From: an uncultured Thalassotalea sp.
Lineage (GTDB): Bacteria > Pseudomonadota > Gammaproteobacteria > Enterobacterales > Alteromonadaceae
Length of the DNA: 64,000 nucleotides
Direction of reading: 5' to 3'
Assembly (NCBI GenBank): GCA_947492575.1
Contig: CANLNK010000006.1
Span: forward strand, 178,393 to 242,392
Shown: piece by piece, positions 16,961-25,772 of the stretch
How the letters are laid out: the number at the start of each line of letters is the position of its first letter
Position numbering within the stretch: position 1 is the first letter of the stretch
The notes under the pieces: generated by a model
What the model saw: only the letters and a program-made list of their open reading frames with translations
Database searches by the model: none
What the model was told of the DNA's origin: nothing
Made by a program: the position numbers and the translations under genes

Positions 16961-16977
16961 ATGTTATATCATAACAT
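16961..16977 (-). promoter_or_regulatory. Zur box
   Basis: ATGTTATATCATAACAT has perfect 7-base arms (ATGTTAT/ATAACAT). With its flanks it matches about 19 of 23 positions of the gammaproteobacterial Zur consensus. Its position just upstream of dksA2 and zigA is where a zinc-responsive repressor should act. The zur gene itself is not in the window. Confidence 0.8.
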
Positions 16978-17371
16978 TTAATTTGCCAACCATGTAGATT
17001 CATAAAAGTAGACGTTGTACCCTAGCGGCATTAAAACTCGGCGCACTGCTATGCATTTCACGCGGTAAGATGCGTCATTGTATTTACAGTGAACGTTGTA
17101 AGGGTTTGCATTAAGGCACTGGTTACATGTTCTACGAGTAAAATGAACCGCGTAAGCTCATCTATTTTTGTAACAGTCGGTTTACAGTTTTGGCATGCCT
17201 CGTTTACTTTTTGTGAGTGTCTAGGGCTTTTTTAACTGTTTTGATAACCAAAGCAGATTTATAAAGGAAAGCCCGCAAGCAAATACGACGAGTTTTTAAA
17301 CTAAGGTACTACTGCCAAATATAAATTGACTGTGGCATAGTGCACTTACCTAAAAATAAAGGAAAATAATA
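16978..17371. other. Intergenic region upstream of S46 peptidase
   Basis: Nearly 400 bases between divergent genes. No credible coding frame is seen. A TTGACT at about 17326 could be a -35 element for the peptidase gene, but no good -10 is at the right distance. Nothing else is recognisable beyond the Zur box at its left edge. Confidence 0.5.
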
Positions 17372-19573
17372 ATGGTGTTTAAAACGTTGAAACGCTCTCC
17401 TAAACTCCTACTTTTGCCACTAGCATCGATTGCAATTTCTGCAACAGCTACAGCTAAAGAAGGCATGTTTACGCCTGAGCAACTTCCACTTATTAAGAAA
17501 GATCTCGTGGCGACAGGACTAGAACTGCCACCAGAAACATTAACCTCTTTAACAGAATTCCCGATGGGCGCTGTTGTTTCACTAGGCGGTTGTTCTGCGT
17601 CTTTCGTCTCAGATCTAGGTCTTGTCGTTACTAACCATCACTGTTCGCGTGGTTCAGTACAATATAACAGTACTGCTGAAAACAACTACCTAGCTGATGG
17701 CTTTGTAGCTAAAACCTTATCTGAAGAATTACCAGCGGCACCTGGTTCACGTATTTACGTGACAGTTGACTTTAAAGATGTCACCAAAGACGTTATTGGT
17801 TCACTTGATCCAAAACTTACAGGTCGCGAGCGTTACGACGCAATTGAGCGCAATCAAAAGAACATTATTGCAGAGTGTGAGAAAGACGAAGGCCACCGCT
17901 GTTCAGTACCATCTTTCCACCAAGGTCTTGAGTACAAATTAATCAAACAGCTTGAAATTAAAGATGTACGTATTGCCTATTCTCCTGCTGATTCAATCGG
18001 CAAATACGGTGGCGACATCGACAACTGGATGTGGCCTCGTCACACAGGTGACTTTGCATTCTACCGTGCCTACGTTGATAAAGACGGTAAACCTGCTGAC
18101 TACTCAAAAGATAACGTTCCTTACCAACCAGCTCATACGATCAAAGTATCTGCTGCTGGTTTAGACGATGGCGATTTCGTAATGGCTGCTGGTTACCCTG
18201 GCCGCACACAACGTTACCAACGCCTTGTTACTGTTGAGCATACATTTGGTTGGTCGTACCCAACATGGGTAGCACTTATCGAAGAATGGATTGACGTTAT
18301 TGAAAAAACAGCACCTGAAGGCAGTGATGCGCGTGTTAAGTACGAATCATTACTTGCAGGTCTTAACAACTTCATGAAAAACACCAAGGGCCAAATCAAA
18401 GGTGCTAAGCGTGTTGGTCTAGTTGAACGTCGTGCACAACGTGAAGCAGAATTACTTGAGTGGATTGGTGACGTGAAAAGCCGTCAAAAATACCGTCAAG
18501 CAATTGCTGATTTAGACAAGCTTGAAACTGAAATCAGTGCGTTTAACAAAGCATCGTTCTTGTACAACAATGCAAATCGCTCACAAATGCTTTCAGCTGC
18601 AAAACGCTTATACCGTTTAGCAATCGAAAAGCAAAAGCCAGATGCTGATCGTGAGCCAGGTTACCAAGAGCGTGACATGGATCGCATCAAACAAGGTTTA
18701 CAACGTATTGATCGTCGCTTTGATGCCACAGTTGAACAGGCATTATGGTTAATGTTCATTGAGAAATACGCAAAACAAGACAAGTCTCAACGCGTTGCTG
18801 AATTTGATAACTTAATTGGTTTAGGTTCAGATTCACGTTCAAATAAGTTCGATGAAGAGAAAGTTGCTAAAACTTTAGCTGGTTTCTACCAAAACACAGT
18901 CCTTAATGATGCAGAAAAACGCATTGCATTAATGGACGCAAGTGTCGAAGAGCTAAAAGCAAGTGACGACCCATTCATAAAACTAGCTGTTGCAACATTC
19001 GACCACAGTCTTGACGTTGAAAACACAAGTAAAGTTCATGCAGGTAAGCGCGCTACATTACGTCCACAATACATGCAAGCGATTATCGCATGGCAAGCTT
19101 CTAAAGGCTTACTAGCTTACCCTGACGCTAACTCTACGCTTCGTGTTACATACGGTAACGTAATTGGTGGCTCGCCAAAAGACGGCATGATCTACGAACC
19201 GTTCACTCGTCTTGAAGGTATTACTGAGAAAGATACAGGTGAAGAGCCATTTAACTCACCGAAGAAACAGTTAGAGCTTATCGAGAAGAAAGCTTACGGT
19301 GACTACGCTTTAGAAAGCTTAGGTACCGTACCAGTTAACTTCTTAACAGACTTAGACTCAACTGGCGGTAACTCTGGTTCAGCAACGCTAAACAGCAAAG
19401 GCGAGCTCGTTGGTTTACTGTTCGACGGTACATTTGAAAGTGTTAACTCAGACTGGGATTTCGATCCTCGCACAACACGTACTATCCATGTTGATACGCG
19501 TTACATGCTATGGGTAATGGAATACATCGATGATGCAAAACACTTAATCGATGAAATGGTGATTGTTCGCTAA
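17372..19573 (+). CDS. S46 family dipeptidyl-peptidase (DPP7/DPP11 type)
   Basis: A 733-residue secreted serine exopeptidase with an N-terminal signal sequence (about residues 1-29, ending TATAKE). The chymotrypsin-like halves are separated by a large helical insert, as in DPP7/DPP11. The catalytic histidine is in VVTNHHC (about residue 89) and the nucleophile in DSTGGNSGSATL (about residue 650). S46 enzymes remove dipeptides from peptide N-termini in the periplasm of asaccharolytic and marine proteolytic bacteria. DPP7 (hydrophobic) versus DPP11 (acidic) specificity depends on one residue near the C-terminus that I cannot assign safely. It stands alone with a terminator behind it. Codon use looks highly optimised, suggesting strong expression. 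Confidence 0.92.
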   Translation: MVFKTLKRSPKLLLLPLASIAISATATAKEGMFTPEQLPLIKKDLVATGLELPPETLTSLTEFPMGAVVSLGGCSASFVSDLGLVVTNHHCSRGSVQYNSTAENNYLADGFVAKTLSEELPAAPGSRIYVTVDFKDVTKDVIGSLDPKLTGRERYDAIERNQKNIIAECEKDEGHRCSVPSFHQGLEYKLIKQLEIKDVRIAYSPADSIGKYGGDIDNWMWPRHTGDFAFYRAYVDKDGKPADYSKDNVPYQPAHTIKVSAAGLDDGDFVMAAGYPGRTQRYQRLVTVEHTFGWSYPTWVALIEEWIDVIEKTAPEGSDARVKYESLLAGLNNFMKNTKGQIKGAKRVGLVERRAQREAELLEWIGDVKSRQKYRQAIADLDKLETEISAFNKASFLYNNANRSQMLSAAKRLYRLAIEKQKPDADREPGYQERDMDRIKQGLQRIDRRFDATVEQALWLMFIEKYAKQDKSQRVAEFDNLIGLGSDSRSNKFDEEKVAKTLAGFYQNTVLNDAEKRIALMDASVEELKASDDPFIKLAVATFDHSLDVENTSKVHAGKRATLRPQYMQAIIAWQASKGLLAYPDANSTLRVTYGNVIGGSPKDGMIYEPFTRLEGITEKDTGEEPFNSPKKQLELIEKKAYGDYALESLGTVPVNFLTDLDSTGGNSGSATLNSKGELVGLLFDGTFESVNSDWDFDPRTTRTIHVDTRYMLWVMEYIDDAKHLIDEMVIVR

Positions 19574-19606
19574 GCTATAAGCAAACATAACTTACTTAGC
19601 TATTCG

Positions 19607-19642
19607 AAAAGCCCTGCCCGTTTGAGTGGGGCTTTTTATTTT
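19607..19642 (+). terminator. Rho-independent terminator after S46 peptidase
   Basis: Stem AAAAGCCC with GGGGCTTTTT around a loop of about 12 bases, followed by a T-rich run. It lies about 35 bases after the stop codon. Confidence 0.75.
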
Positions 19643-19723
19643 TATCCAACCAAATTTCTAGATAACCGCGGTTCTAGATTACCAAGCTAAAAAACCAAAT
19701 AGCACTTAACAAAGCACGTTTCA

Positions 19724-20695
19724 TCACATAGTGGCTTGGTAAGCCTTTCTTATTTCATTTGGACTTTGACCGATTGTCTTTTTGAATGCCCGTGAAAAGG
19801 CTGCTTCGGATTGGTAGCCAATATCAAGCGCAATACTTAATATCGAGTCTTTCGACAACTGCAGTTTTGAATAGGCCAAAGACATTCTCCACTCGGTGAG
19901 ATATTCCATTGGCGTATTACCCACTAAACGCTTAAATTGCTGTGCAAAACTCGTTCTTGACATGCCAACTTTCTGGGCAATTTCTTCCAAAGACCAATGG
20001 TGCTCAGGAGTTTCATGAATAACCTTCAACGCATTTCCAATACGCGCGTCCTCTAAGGCACCAATCCACCCGACTTTTTCATCGCTTAGTTCATCTAAAT
20101 ATTGGCGCATAGCCGTTATCACTAATATATCTGAAAGGCGGGCTATTACTCCCTCTGCACCTACCCCAATATTGTGGGTTTCAGCTTTAAGCAAGCTACT
20201 TATATTGGCAATAGTGCTGCTGGACGTTTCATTGTCTCGTCGAATAACAATGTAAGATGGCAGTATGCCTAAAAGCTTTATGGCCAGCGGGTGCTGAAAA
20301 AGCAGCACACCACAAACCACATCAGTTTGTTCACCATTTCCACCGAAACTCAATGTCTCATAGCGGTCGGTAACAGCTTTTATTGGCAATTTGCTCAATG
20401 GTGTAAAGGATGTACAGGTACCATCGCTTAATCTATGCCCTTCTCCTTTTGGGAAAAGAATAAAATCACCTGAGCCTAATTCAATCTCATCGTCACCGAG
20501 TTGAAATAGAACACTGCCATCCACCACAATGTGGTACATCATGCAATTGCTCATAGGCGGCATCTCTAGCGCCCATGGTGAACAGAGGCTAGATTGCGTA
20601 AAAAAGGAACTTTCCATGTGAAGACTGTCGAGTAGTTTACCAATTGATTCATCCCTAATACTCGTTGTAAGTCTAGCTTTATAATCAAAAGTCAC
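19724..20695 (-). CDS. AraC-family regulator with N-terminal cupin
   Basis: A 323-residue regulator with an N-terminal cupin_6-type domain (VLFQLGDDEIELGSGDFILFPKGEGHRL) and two C-terminal helix-turn-helix motifs (LEEIAQKVGMSRTSFAQQFKRLVG and ILSIALDIGYQSEAAFSRAFKKTIG). The start is GTG with GGAG upstream. It is the last of four minus-strand genes (NmrA-like, DUF1772, unknown, this one), a set that often travels together. It probably regulates this NAD(P)-binding/membrane protein cluster; the effector is unknown. Confidence 0.88.
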   Translation of the reverse strand: MTFDYKARLTTSIRDESIGKLLDSLHMESSFFTQSSLCSPWALEMPPMSNCMMYHIVVDGSVLFQLGDDEIELGSGDFILFPKGEGHRLSDGTCTSFTPLSKLPIKAVTDRYETLSFGGNGEQTDVVCGVLLFQHPLAIKLLGILPSYIVIRRDNETSSSTIANISSLLKAETHNIGVGAEGVIARLSDILVITAMRQYLDELSDEKVGWIGALEDARIGNALKVIHETPEHHWSLEEIAQKVGMSRTSFAQQFKRLVGNTPMEYLTEWRMSLAYSKLQLSKDSILSIALDIGYQSEAAFSRAFKKTIGQSPNEIRKAYQATM

Positions 20696-20781
20696 ATGAA
20701 CTCCAGGTTAATGCTTTGATGTTATTATCGACTATCTAACAGACTAGCATACATCAATAACTTAGCACAGAAGCCCAAACG

Positions 20782-21222
20782 TTAGTTGACCATATTTGAC
20801 TCGAGCCACAGTTCAAATTCAGCCGCTTCTTTTGCGAAGTTTCTGTCACGCAAAAACTGAATCAAGCTGGGAAAACTCTCAAATGATACGAATGGTAGCC
20901 CTGCCATGTTGCTATAACGTTCAAACAAAGTCATATTGCAACTGTTTACCCCTACCACACACAACATTTCACACATACGTTTACGGCTATGAATTAGAGT
21001 TTCAAGCAGGTATCTATAGGCGTCAGGTGTTGCCAGCGTATAGAAATCTCTAAATACTTCTATTCTAAGCCAAGGCGAAATTGGCCGCTTATTGTTGATT
21101 GATTGAGATATTTTTTCAGCAAATAATTTAGCACCGTTTCCGTTTATCGGTCCTAAAGGAGCGCTTAATAGAACATTATTAATCCATTTGACCTCAATCT
21201 CGCCATGAGGAATTTCAAACAT
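20782..21222 (-). CDS. Unknown cytoplasmic protein, possible STAS-like fold
   Basis: A 146-residue protein with no recognised family. The ATG at 21222 is chosen because AAGGA precedes it; the frame runs further upstream but would overlap the DUF1772 gene. The order of strands and helices (IEVKWINNVLLSAPLGPINGNGAKLFAEKI, then WLRIEVFRDF) is reminiscent of SpoIIAA/STAS-like folds, but this is only a pattern impression. It lies in the minus-strand operon between the DUF1772 gene and the AraC regulator. Confidence 0.7.
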   Translation of the reverse strand: MFEIPHGEIEVKWINNVLLSAPLGPINGNGAKLFAEKISQSINNKRPISPWLRIEVFRDFYTLATPDAYRYLLETLIHSRKRMCEMLCVVGVNSCNMTLFERYSNMAGLPFVSFESFPSLIQFLRDRNFAKEAAEFELWLESNMVN

Positions 21223-21269
21223 AATCTTGTCCTTACCTGAATCCGTTAAGTTTAATCTACCAATCAAAC

Positions 21270-21707
21270 CTAAAGTGCAATCAAGAATCCCGAGCCAATT
21301 GCACTGACGGTTCGAACATTGTTCCAAAACGTCCACTTAATAAGATAGTTTTGCCAAACCACAGGCAAGATATCTGGCGACGAATCTCTCAGTTTATTAT
21401 TTAACGGTACATTAAACACTGCAGTTACCAAGGTTGTACCAATGAAAAAAACCAAACCAGCAATCGACTGTAAGCCTGCGTGAAATACAAAAAAGTACAA
21501 ACCGGCTATACCCGATACAGCAAAACACCCTAAAAACAGCGGGTTTAGGATCTGCCGGTTAATGTCAATCATTGTACTTGCTCCATCACTCCGCATTGAC
21601 AGCACGCGCATGATGGTGTTGCTGAAGATAAAGTAAAGCCCAACCATGATGATTATCGATAGTTGAAGCAGCGCTTCAACTATCGTCATTAAACTTATAT
21701 CACTCAT
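21270..21707 (-). CDS. DUF1772 (anthrone-oxygenase-like) membrane protein
   Basis: A small integral membrane protein of 145 residues with four hydrophobic helices. The signature VFNVPLNNKL followed by W-x-x-Y-x-x-x-W-x-x-W-N-x-V-R-T is that of DUF1772, a family related to fungal anthrone oxygenases; enzymatic activity in bacteria is unproven. The ATG at 21707 is just behind the NmrA-like stop with GAGG in front, so the two are translationally close. Longer readings overlap the upstream gene. Confidence 0.83.
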   Translation of the reverse strand: MSDISLMTIVEALLQLSIIIMVGLYFIFSNTIMRVLSMRSDGASTMIDINRQILNPLFLGCFAVSGIAGLYFFVFHAGLQSIAGLVFFIGTTLVTAVFNVPLNNKLRDSSPDILPVVWQNYLIKWTFWNNVRTVSAIGSGFLIAL

Positions 21708-21708
21708 G

Positions 21709-22536
21709 TTAAACCTCACTAAATGCATTTGAGTTGTCAGCGATAAAGTCTTTAAACCGCTTTGCAGGTCTTCCCAATGCGCGCTCTACACCATCGGCAA
21801 TATATTCGTTTCTGCCGTCTAGCACTTCTGTAAATAGATAGGTCAGCATTTCAATTGCTTTCGGATCAACCCCGTTGTGTTGCATAGAAGAAACAAACTC
21901 ATCGAGAGACACCTGAGTAAAGTTCACTGGGCGTTGAAGTACATCTGTAAAGTGCTCGGCAAGTTGCGAAAAGCTTAGTAATTCAGGCCCTGTCACTTCA
22001 TACAACTGGCCATTGTGTTTGGGTTCTAGAAGAGAAGCGACTACAACGTCACAAATGTCATCTACATCGATAAATGGTTCAGTAACAGAGCCCACAGGTA
22101 ACGTGATGTCGCCTGCTTCGATAAAATCACGAAACATGCCTTCGCTAAAGTTTTGATTGAACCAACTCGCTCTCACTATCGTCCAGTCGAGTCCAGAGTT
22201 TTTGACAATTTCCTCACAAACTTGAGCCGCGGGTTCACCACGTCCAGAAAGCAACGTAATGTGTTTTACTCCTTTTATCTTTGCCAAAGCACAGAACCTT
22301 GCAATGTCGTCGGGTGCTTCTGGGATTGCTAGATCCGGATAATAAGTTAAGTAAACGGCATCTATGTCTACTAATGATGCTGCCCAAGTTTCAGGCGAGC
22401 GCCAATCAAAATGAACTTCACCATTTCGGTTTGCACCTTTAACATCCAAACCTAGCGCATCAAGTTTTCTATGTACTCGCGCTCCCGTTTTACCTGTTGC
22501 GCCGATTACCAGATATGTTTTTGTATCTTTTTTCAT
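21709..22536 (-). CDS. NmrA-like NAD(P)-binding protein
   Basis: An atypical short-chain dehydrogenase of 275 residues. The N-terminal Rossmann motif is GATGKTGARV (12-21), and the domain includes ITLLSGRGEP, DWTIVRASWFNQNF and a C-terminal EVTGPELLSFSQLA segment. Members include NmrA, QOR2 and azoreductase-like NAD(P)H sensors; the catalytic Tyr-Lys pair of classical SDRs is not evident. It is the first gene of the four-gene minus-strand operon. AGGTGAG precedes the ATG. Its upstream DNA shares conserved blocks with the region before the CPBP gene. Confidence 0.87.
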   Translation of the reverse strand: MKKDTKTYLVIGATGKTGARVHRKLDALGLDVKGANRNGEVHFDWRSPETWAASLVDIDAVYLTYYPDLAIPEAPDDIARFCALAKIKGVKHITLLSGRGEPAAQVCEEIVKNSGLDWTIVRASWFNQNFSEGMFRDFIEAGDITLPVGSVTEPFIDVDDICDVVVASLLEPKHNGQLYEVTGPELLSFSQLAEHFTDVLQRPVNFTQVSLDEFVSSMQHNGVDPKAIEMLTYLFTEVLDGRNEYIADGVERALGRPAKRFKDFIADNSNAFSEV

Positions 22537-22549
22537 GACGTTCTCACCT

Positions 22550-22633
22550 GTTAGTAATTAAGACAAGCCTACTTTAGCGAAAACCAGTAGCGCAAAATTT
22601 GCTCAGCGTTTGAATTTCTTTGCACATCGTTCC
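22550..22633. repeat. Degenerate direct repeat, copy A
   Basis: Shares ordered blocks with copy B about 1 kb away: GTTAGTAAT, ACTTTAGCGAAA, CTCAGCGT, TTCTTTGCAC and TCGTTC, with diverged stretches between. It lies directly upstream of the NmrA-like gene and downstream of the CPBP gene. It may be a duplicated promoter region or the border of a past duplication. Confidence 0.5.
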
Positions 22634-22783
22634 GACTGTAAATTGGCTTATCAATTAAAAGGAGGAGTTAGCACGGATAGACGCTTTGGGAATCACTGCC
22701 AACTCAGTAGCTCTTTCCATGTCTTCAGCATTAGATGTGGTTCTGCCCCCAAATCCTCTTCGGCGACATTGCAAATTATTGTG

Positions 22784-23482
22784 CTAATCGACACCTAGAT
22801 ATAACGCTGTAAAGGCTACTGAATCAACGACACCGTGAACTAAAATAATTGGCCACAAATTCTTTTTCAGTAAAAGATACGAAATGCCAAAAGATAGACC
22901 GATCATGCCAGTCAGTACAACACCTCTTATGCCTTGATAGTCATAGTGACCATAGCCAAATATTAATGCTGGTATAAGAATAGCTACGACCGTTGATAAG
23001 AAATTGTTAGGCAAAGCTTCCTTCAATCTAGTCACTAGATAGCCACGGAAAAACATTTCTTCACCAAACGCTGCTGACACCCAAATAATACCTAACCACA
23101 TCAGGAATTTAGGCAAATTATCACGTACTTCGCCAAAACGCGCTTCAACACCGCCCGATACTTTTTGTAATGCACTAATTTCAAATACATTTGCCAACAC
23201 GAGTACCGTACCGACCGCTATAACAAAGCCAATAGCAACAAGTAAGGCTTGTGGCAGTACCATCAGCTTGGGCTTTACTCCTACAAGCGGTTTGAGACCA
23301 TATTCCGCCCACTTTCGACCTTGTAAACGCATGTATAGCGTCAATACCAACAACGTAAGCAATAACGTAATCGGCCCCGCATATTTTGGGGTCCATTGCA
23401 AAGCTAGTGCCTTACTTCCAAGAGCAAAAATAACAAAAAACAGAATCTCTAGCAGAATAAAGTTGCGACTTGATAACGCCAT
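22784..23482 (-). CDS. CPBP family intramembrane metalloprotease
   Basis: A 232-residue membrane protein with about seven helices and the Abi/CAAX-protease motifs: GEEMFFRGYL (EExxxR), the FGYGHY histidine and the final HGVVDS histidine. Bacterial CPBP proteins act in bacteriocin self-immunity, peptide processing or stress signalling; no bacteriocin gene is seen nearby. It is a single gene flanked on both sides by copies of a degenerate repeat, which suggests it arrived or was duplicated with its flanks. Confidence 0.88.
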   Translation of the reverse strand: MALSSRNFILLEILFFVIFALGSKALALQWTPKYAGPITLLLTLLVLTLYMRLQGRKWAEYGLKPLVGVKPKLMVLPQALLVAIGFVIAVGTVLVLANVFEISALQKVSGGVEARFGEVRDNLPKFLMWLGIIWVSAAFGEEMFFRGYLVTRLKEALPNNFLSTVVAILIPALIFGYGHYDYQGIRGVVLTGMIGLSFGISYLLLKKNLWPIILVHGVVDSVAFTALYLGVD

Positions 23483-23543
23483 TGTGATACCTCATACATA
23501 TTAAGTTGCATTACCTAACGAACATTCGTCTCCAATCGTGTTG

Positions 23544-23626
23544 GTTAGTAATAAAAAAGGTTCACTTTAGCGAAATTCGTACAACTCAAATTCACTCAGC
23601 GTATCGGGTTCTTTGCACTTCGTTCG
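23544..23626. repeat. Degenerate direct repeat, copy B
   Basis: The partner of copy A in the same orientation, placed upstream of the CPBP gene. The identical blocks keep their order and near-identical spacing. The rest of this 320-base intergenic region holds one plus-strand open frame with no ribosome-binding site, which I do not call. Confidence 0.5.
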
Positions 23627-23806
23627 AATTTTTGCCTGAGTGGTCTCAGTTTGTATGCGATGCGCTGACAGTATCTTTTTCGATGAGTCACTGGATGAGG
23701 GAAGCTATTGTTCTAGAGACAAAAATCGCCCCAGTATTACCTAAATTACCTAAGTAACTTTAGTACTGGAGCGACTTTGATATTTATCTAAGTTTAGAAA
23801 AGGTAT

Positions 23807-24244
23807 TTACCACATACTTTTTTTGTCAACCCAATGAACTGCAGCAGCAAACCATCCTGTCGCTGCTAGGTACAAGCTGAGCCAAGCAAAAGCAGAAAGC
23901 CCTACAGGCTCTCCCCAGCCACCATATAAATAAAATATTGCACCACAAATAAACAGCATTAAGATACTTAAAATGGCTTGCTTTCGCTCTTTGAAGCCCA
24001 TGAGCCCCATAGACACCCACCATGGCACTGATTGCCAATCTTCCGATTTTTTATCTATCACTTTCACTCTCTCTGTTAATTTAGAAATACTAATCTCAAA
24101 CACAGAGGCTAATGATTTCAATGTTTCGTTACTCGCAGGCTTACCAGCTTCTACTCGCTGAATAGTTCGTAAACTAAGCCCAGCTATATTTGCTAATTGT
24201 TCCTGTGACCAACGTTTCTCTTCTCTTAATTTCTTAACTAGCAT
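23807..24244 (-). CDS. XRE-type regulator fused to a two-helix membrane domain
   Basis: The N-terminal 65 residues are a Cro/CI-type helix-turn-helix (LREEKRWSQEQLANIAGLSLRTIQRVEAGKPAS). The C-terminal half has two membrane helices (LSILMLFICGAIFYLYGG and LSAFAWLSLYLAATGWFAAAV), the arrangement of HTH-2TM regulators. AGAGGAG precedes the ATG. A membrane-tethered repressor or sensor is implied; its target is unknown, possibly the serine hydrolase or CPBP genes nearby. Confidence 0.85.
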   Translation of the reverse strand: MLVKKLREEKRWSQEQLANIAGLSLRTIQRVEAGKPASNETLKSLASVFEISISKLTERVKVIDKKSEDWQSVPWWVSMGLMGFKERKQAILSILMLFICGAIFYLYGGWGEPVGLSAFAWLSLYLAATGWFAAAVHWVDKKSMW

Positions 24245-24355
24245 TAGATGTTCTCCTCTGTTCCATATTTTTTTAATGAAAATACGTTGCTGTCGGTGAC
24301 GACTTCCTTGTGACTTTGCTATGACAGTGGCATCAAGGCAGTAAAAATCGTTGGT

Positions 24356-25639
24356 TCACAGTGCTGATAGATGCTTCTTATGTTTGAACCGCCAAACCCA
24401 AAAGATAATAACAAGCAAGGTAATGAGTAGTGCGCCAAATACTATGTCCTGTACCACCCTATCCATTCGGTTATTGACAAGATAAATATCTGGCTTCCCG
24501 GTTTTCCAAAGCGTCCATTGCGTCGCCATATTTGACGCAAACGCTTCGTCATTTCCTGTTTGGAACATAATGAACCCATCACCAGTTTCAGGATCAAAAC
24601 GTACAGATGCGTTTAGGTAAGGGGACTTTCCTCCATGTCCAACAATAAAGCCACTATCAGAAGGCGCAAACAGCATAACCCCAGCTCCCCAGATAGGTTG
24701 GCCACTAACAAATGCCTCTGGTTGTTGCATTTGCTTGAGACTATCGCGAGATAAGAAAGCAGTTGATTGGTTAAGCTCGGCACGATTCCCTAAGTTTGCC
24801 AGCACAAGCGAATACATATCTTCAATATTGGTATATAGACCGGTTGCCGCTAACGAAGTGTAATTAGGATATTCCCGCGCTTTTTGGCCCTCTGCAAAAT
24901 ACTCTGCCAATAACGGGTCTTCTCGCTTTACTTGAAAATACGTGTTGTTCAACTTCAGAGGTTCAATAACCAGATTTTGCATGGCTTCCTGAAAGCTAAG
25001 CTGCGTGACATCCTCAACAATTAATTGAATAAGATTATAGCTTCCGCCGGAATAATCCCACGACTCACCAGGCTGTTTAGTGACTATTACGCTAGCGCTT
25101 ACTCCGGGATCGGCGTCAGCTGCAAGTGTTAGATGTTCGGTAAGTGGCTGTATTGGCTCACCTGGTGCAAATCCATTGTGACCCAAGCCATCCTCAATTC
25201 CTGCTGTGTGGCTTAGTAGCCGCCTGAGTGTTACCAGATCATTGTTGAATTCACCTTCTGGGAGTTGCCAACGTTTGGTATAGCGAGAAACCGGAGCGTC
25301 TAAATCTAGCTTTCCCTGCTCTACCAGTCGCATAACCGCCATAGCGGTTACCCATTTGCCAACGGAGGCAACACCGAAGACTGAGCGCTCATTGACTGTA
25401 TTGCCGACGGAAACGAAATATGTTTCTGCTACCTTGCCGTTTTCTATCAAAGCGTAAGCTGCATTTCCTTTGTGTTGATTATCGACTTCCTCTTTTAAAA
25501 CCCGAGCAAATGCTGCTTTGTCACCTTGCGCAGCCCACGGTGTTAGAAGCCAACCTTGCATCAATGCCGTAAAACGCAGGACTCCCCATATTCCGGAAAG
25601 AAGCACAATAACTAATAAAGACAACAGTATTTTTTTCAT
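24356..25639 (-). CDS. Beta-lactamase-fold serine hydrolase, membrane-anchored
   Basis: A 427-residue class C beta-lactamase/esterase family protein. An N-terminal hydrophobic segment (residues 4-25) and a C-terminal one (IVFGALLITLLVIIFWVW) put the catalytic domain on the periplasmic side. SxxK is in GVASVGKW (about 92-95), YxN in WDYSGGSYN, and the third motif is HGGK. Members include D-aminopeptidases, esterases and penicillin-binding-like proteins; resistance is not implied. It lies 130 bases from the upstream metallopeptidase gene on the same strand. Confidence 0.87.
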   Translation of the reverse strand: MKKILLSLLVIVLLSGIWGVLRFTALMQGWLLTPWAAQGDKAAFARVLKEEVDNQHKGNAAYALIENGKVAETYFVSVGNTVNERSVFGVASVGKWVTAMAVMRLVEQGKLDLDAPVSRYTKRWQLPEGEFNNDLVTLRRLLSHTAGIEDGLGHNGFAPGEPIQPLTEHLTLAADADPGVSASVIVTKQPGESWDYSGGSYNLIQLIVEDVTQLSFQEAMQNLVIEPLKLNNTYFQVKREDPLLAEYFAEGQKAREYPNYTSLAATGLYTNIEDMYSLVLANLGNRAELNQSTAFLSRDSLKQMQQPEAFVSGQPIWGAGVMLFAPSDSGFIVGHGGKSPYLNASVRFDPETGDGFIMFQTGNDEAFASNMATQWTLWKTGKPDIYLVNNRMDRVVQDIVFGALLITLLVIIFWVWRFKHKKHLSAL

Positions 25640-25772
25640 CAGGCAATTTCCATTAAAAAGAGTTTCTAAAAAATATAATCATTACTAAAGCACCGAAATG
25701 ACTTCGTGCTTTACACACACCAAAAAGCAATACAGTCACTATTAACTATGGCTCATCCTTGTGATAATCCTA

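Noticed and set aside
23506..23757. 83-codon plus-strand frame upstream of the CPBP gene
   Set aside because: No ribosome-binding site, composition unlike neighbours, and it overlaps the degenerate repeat.
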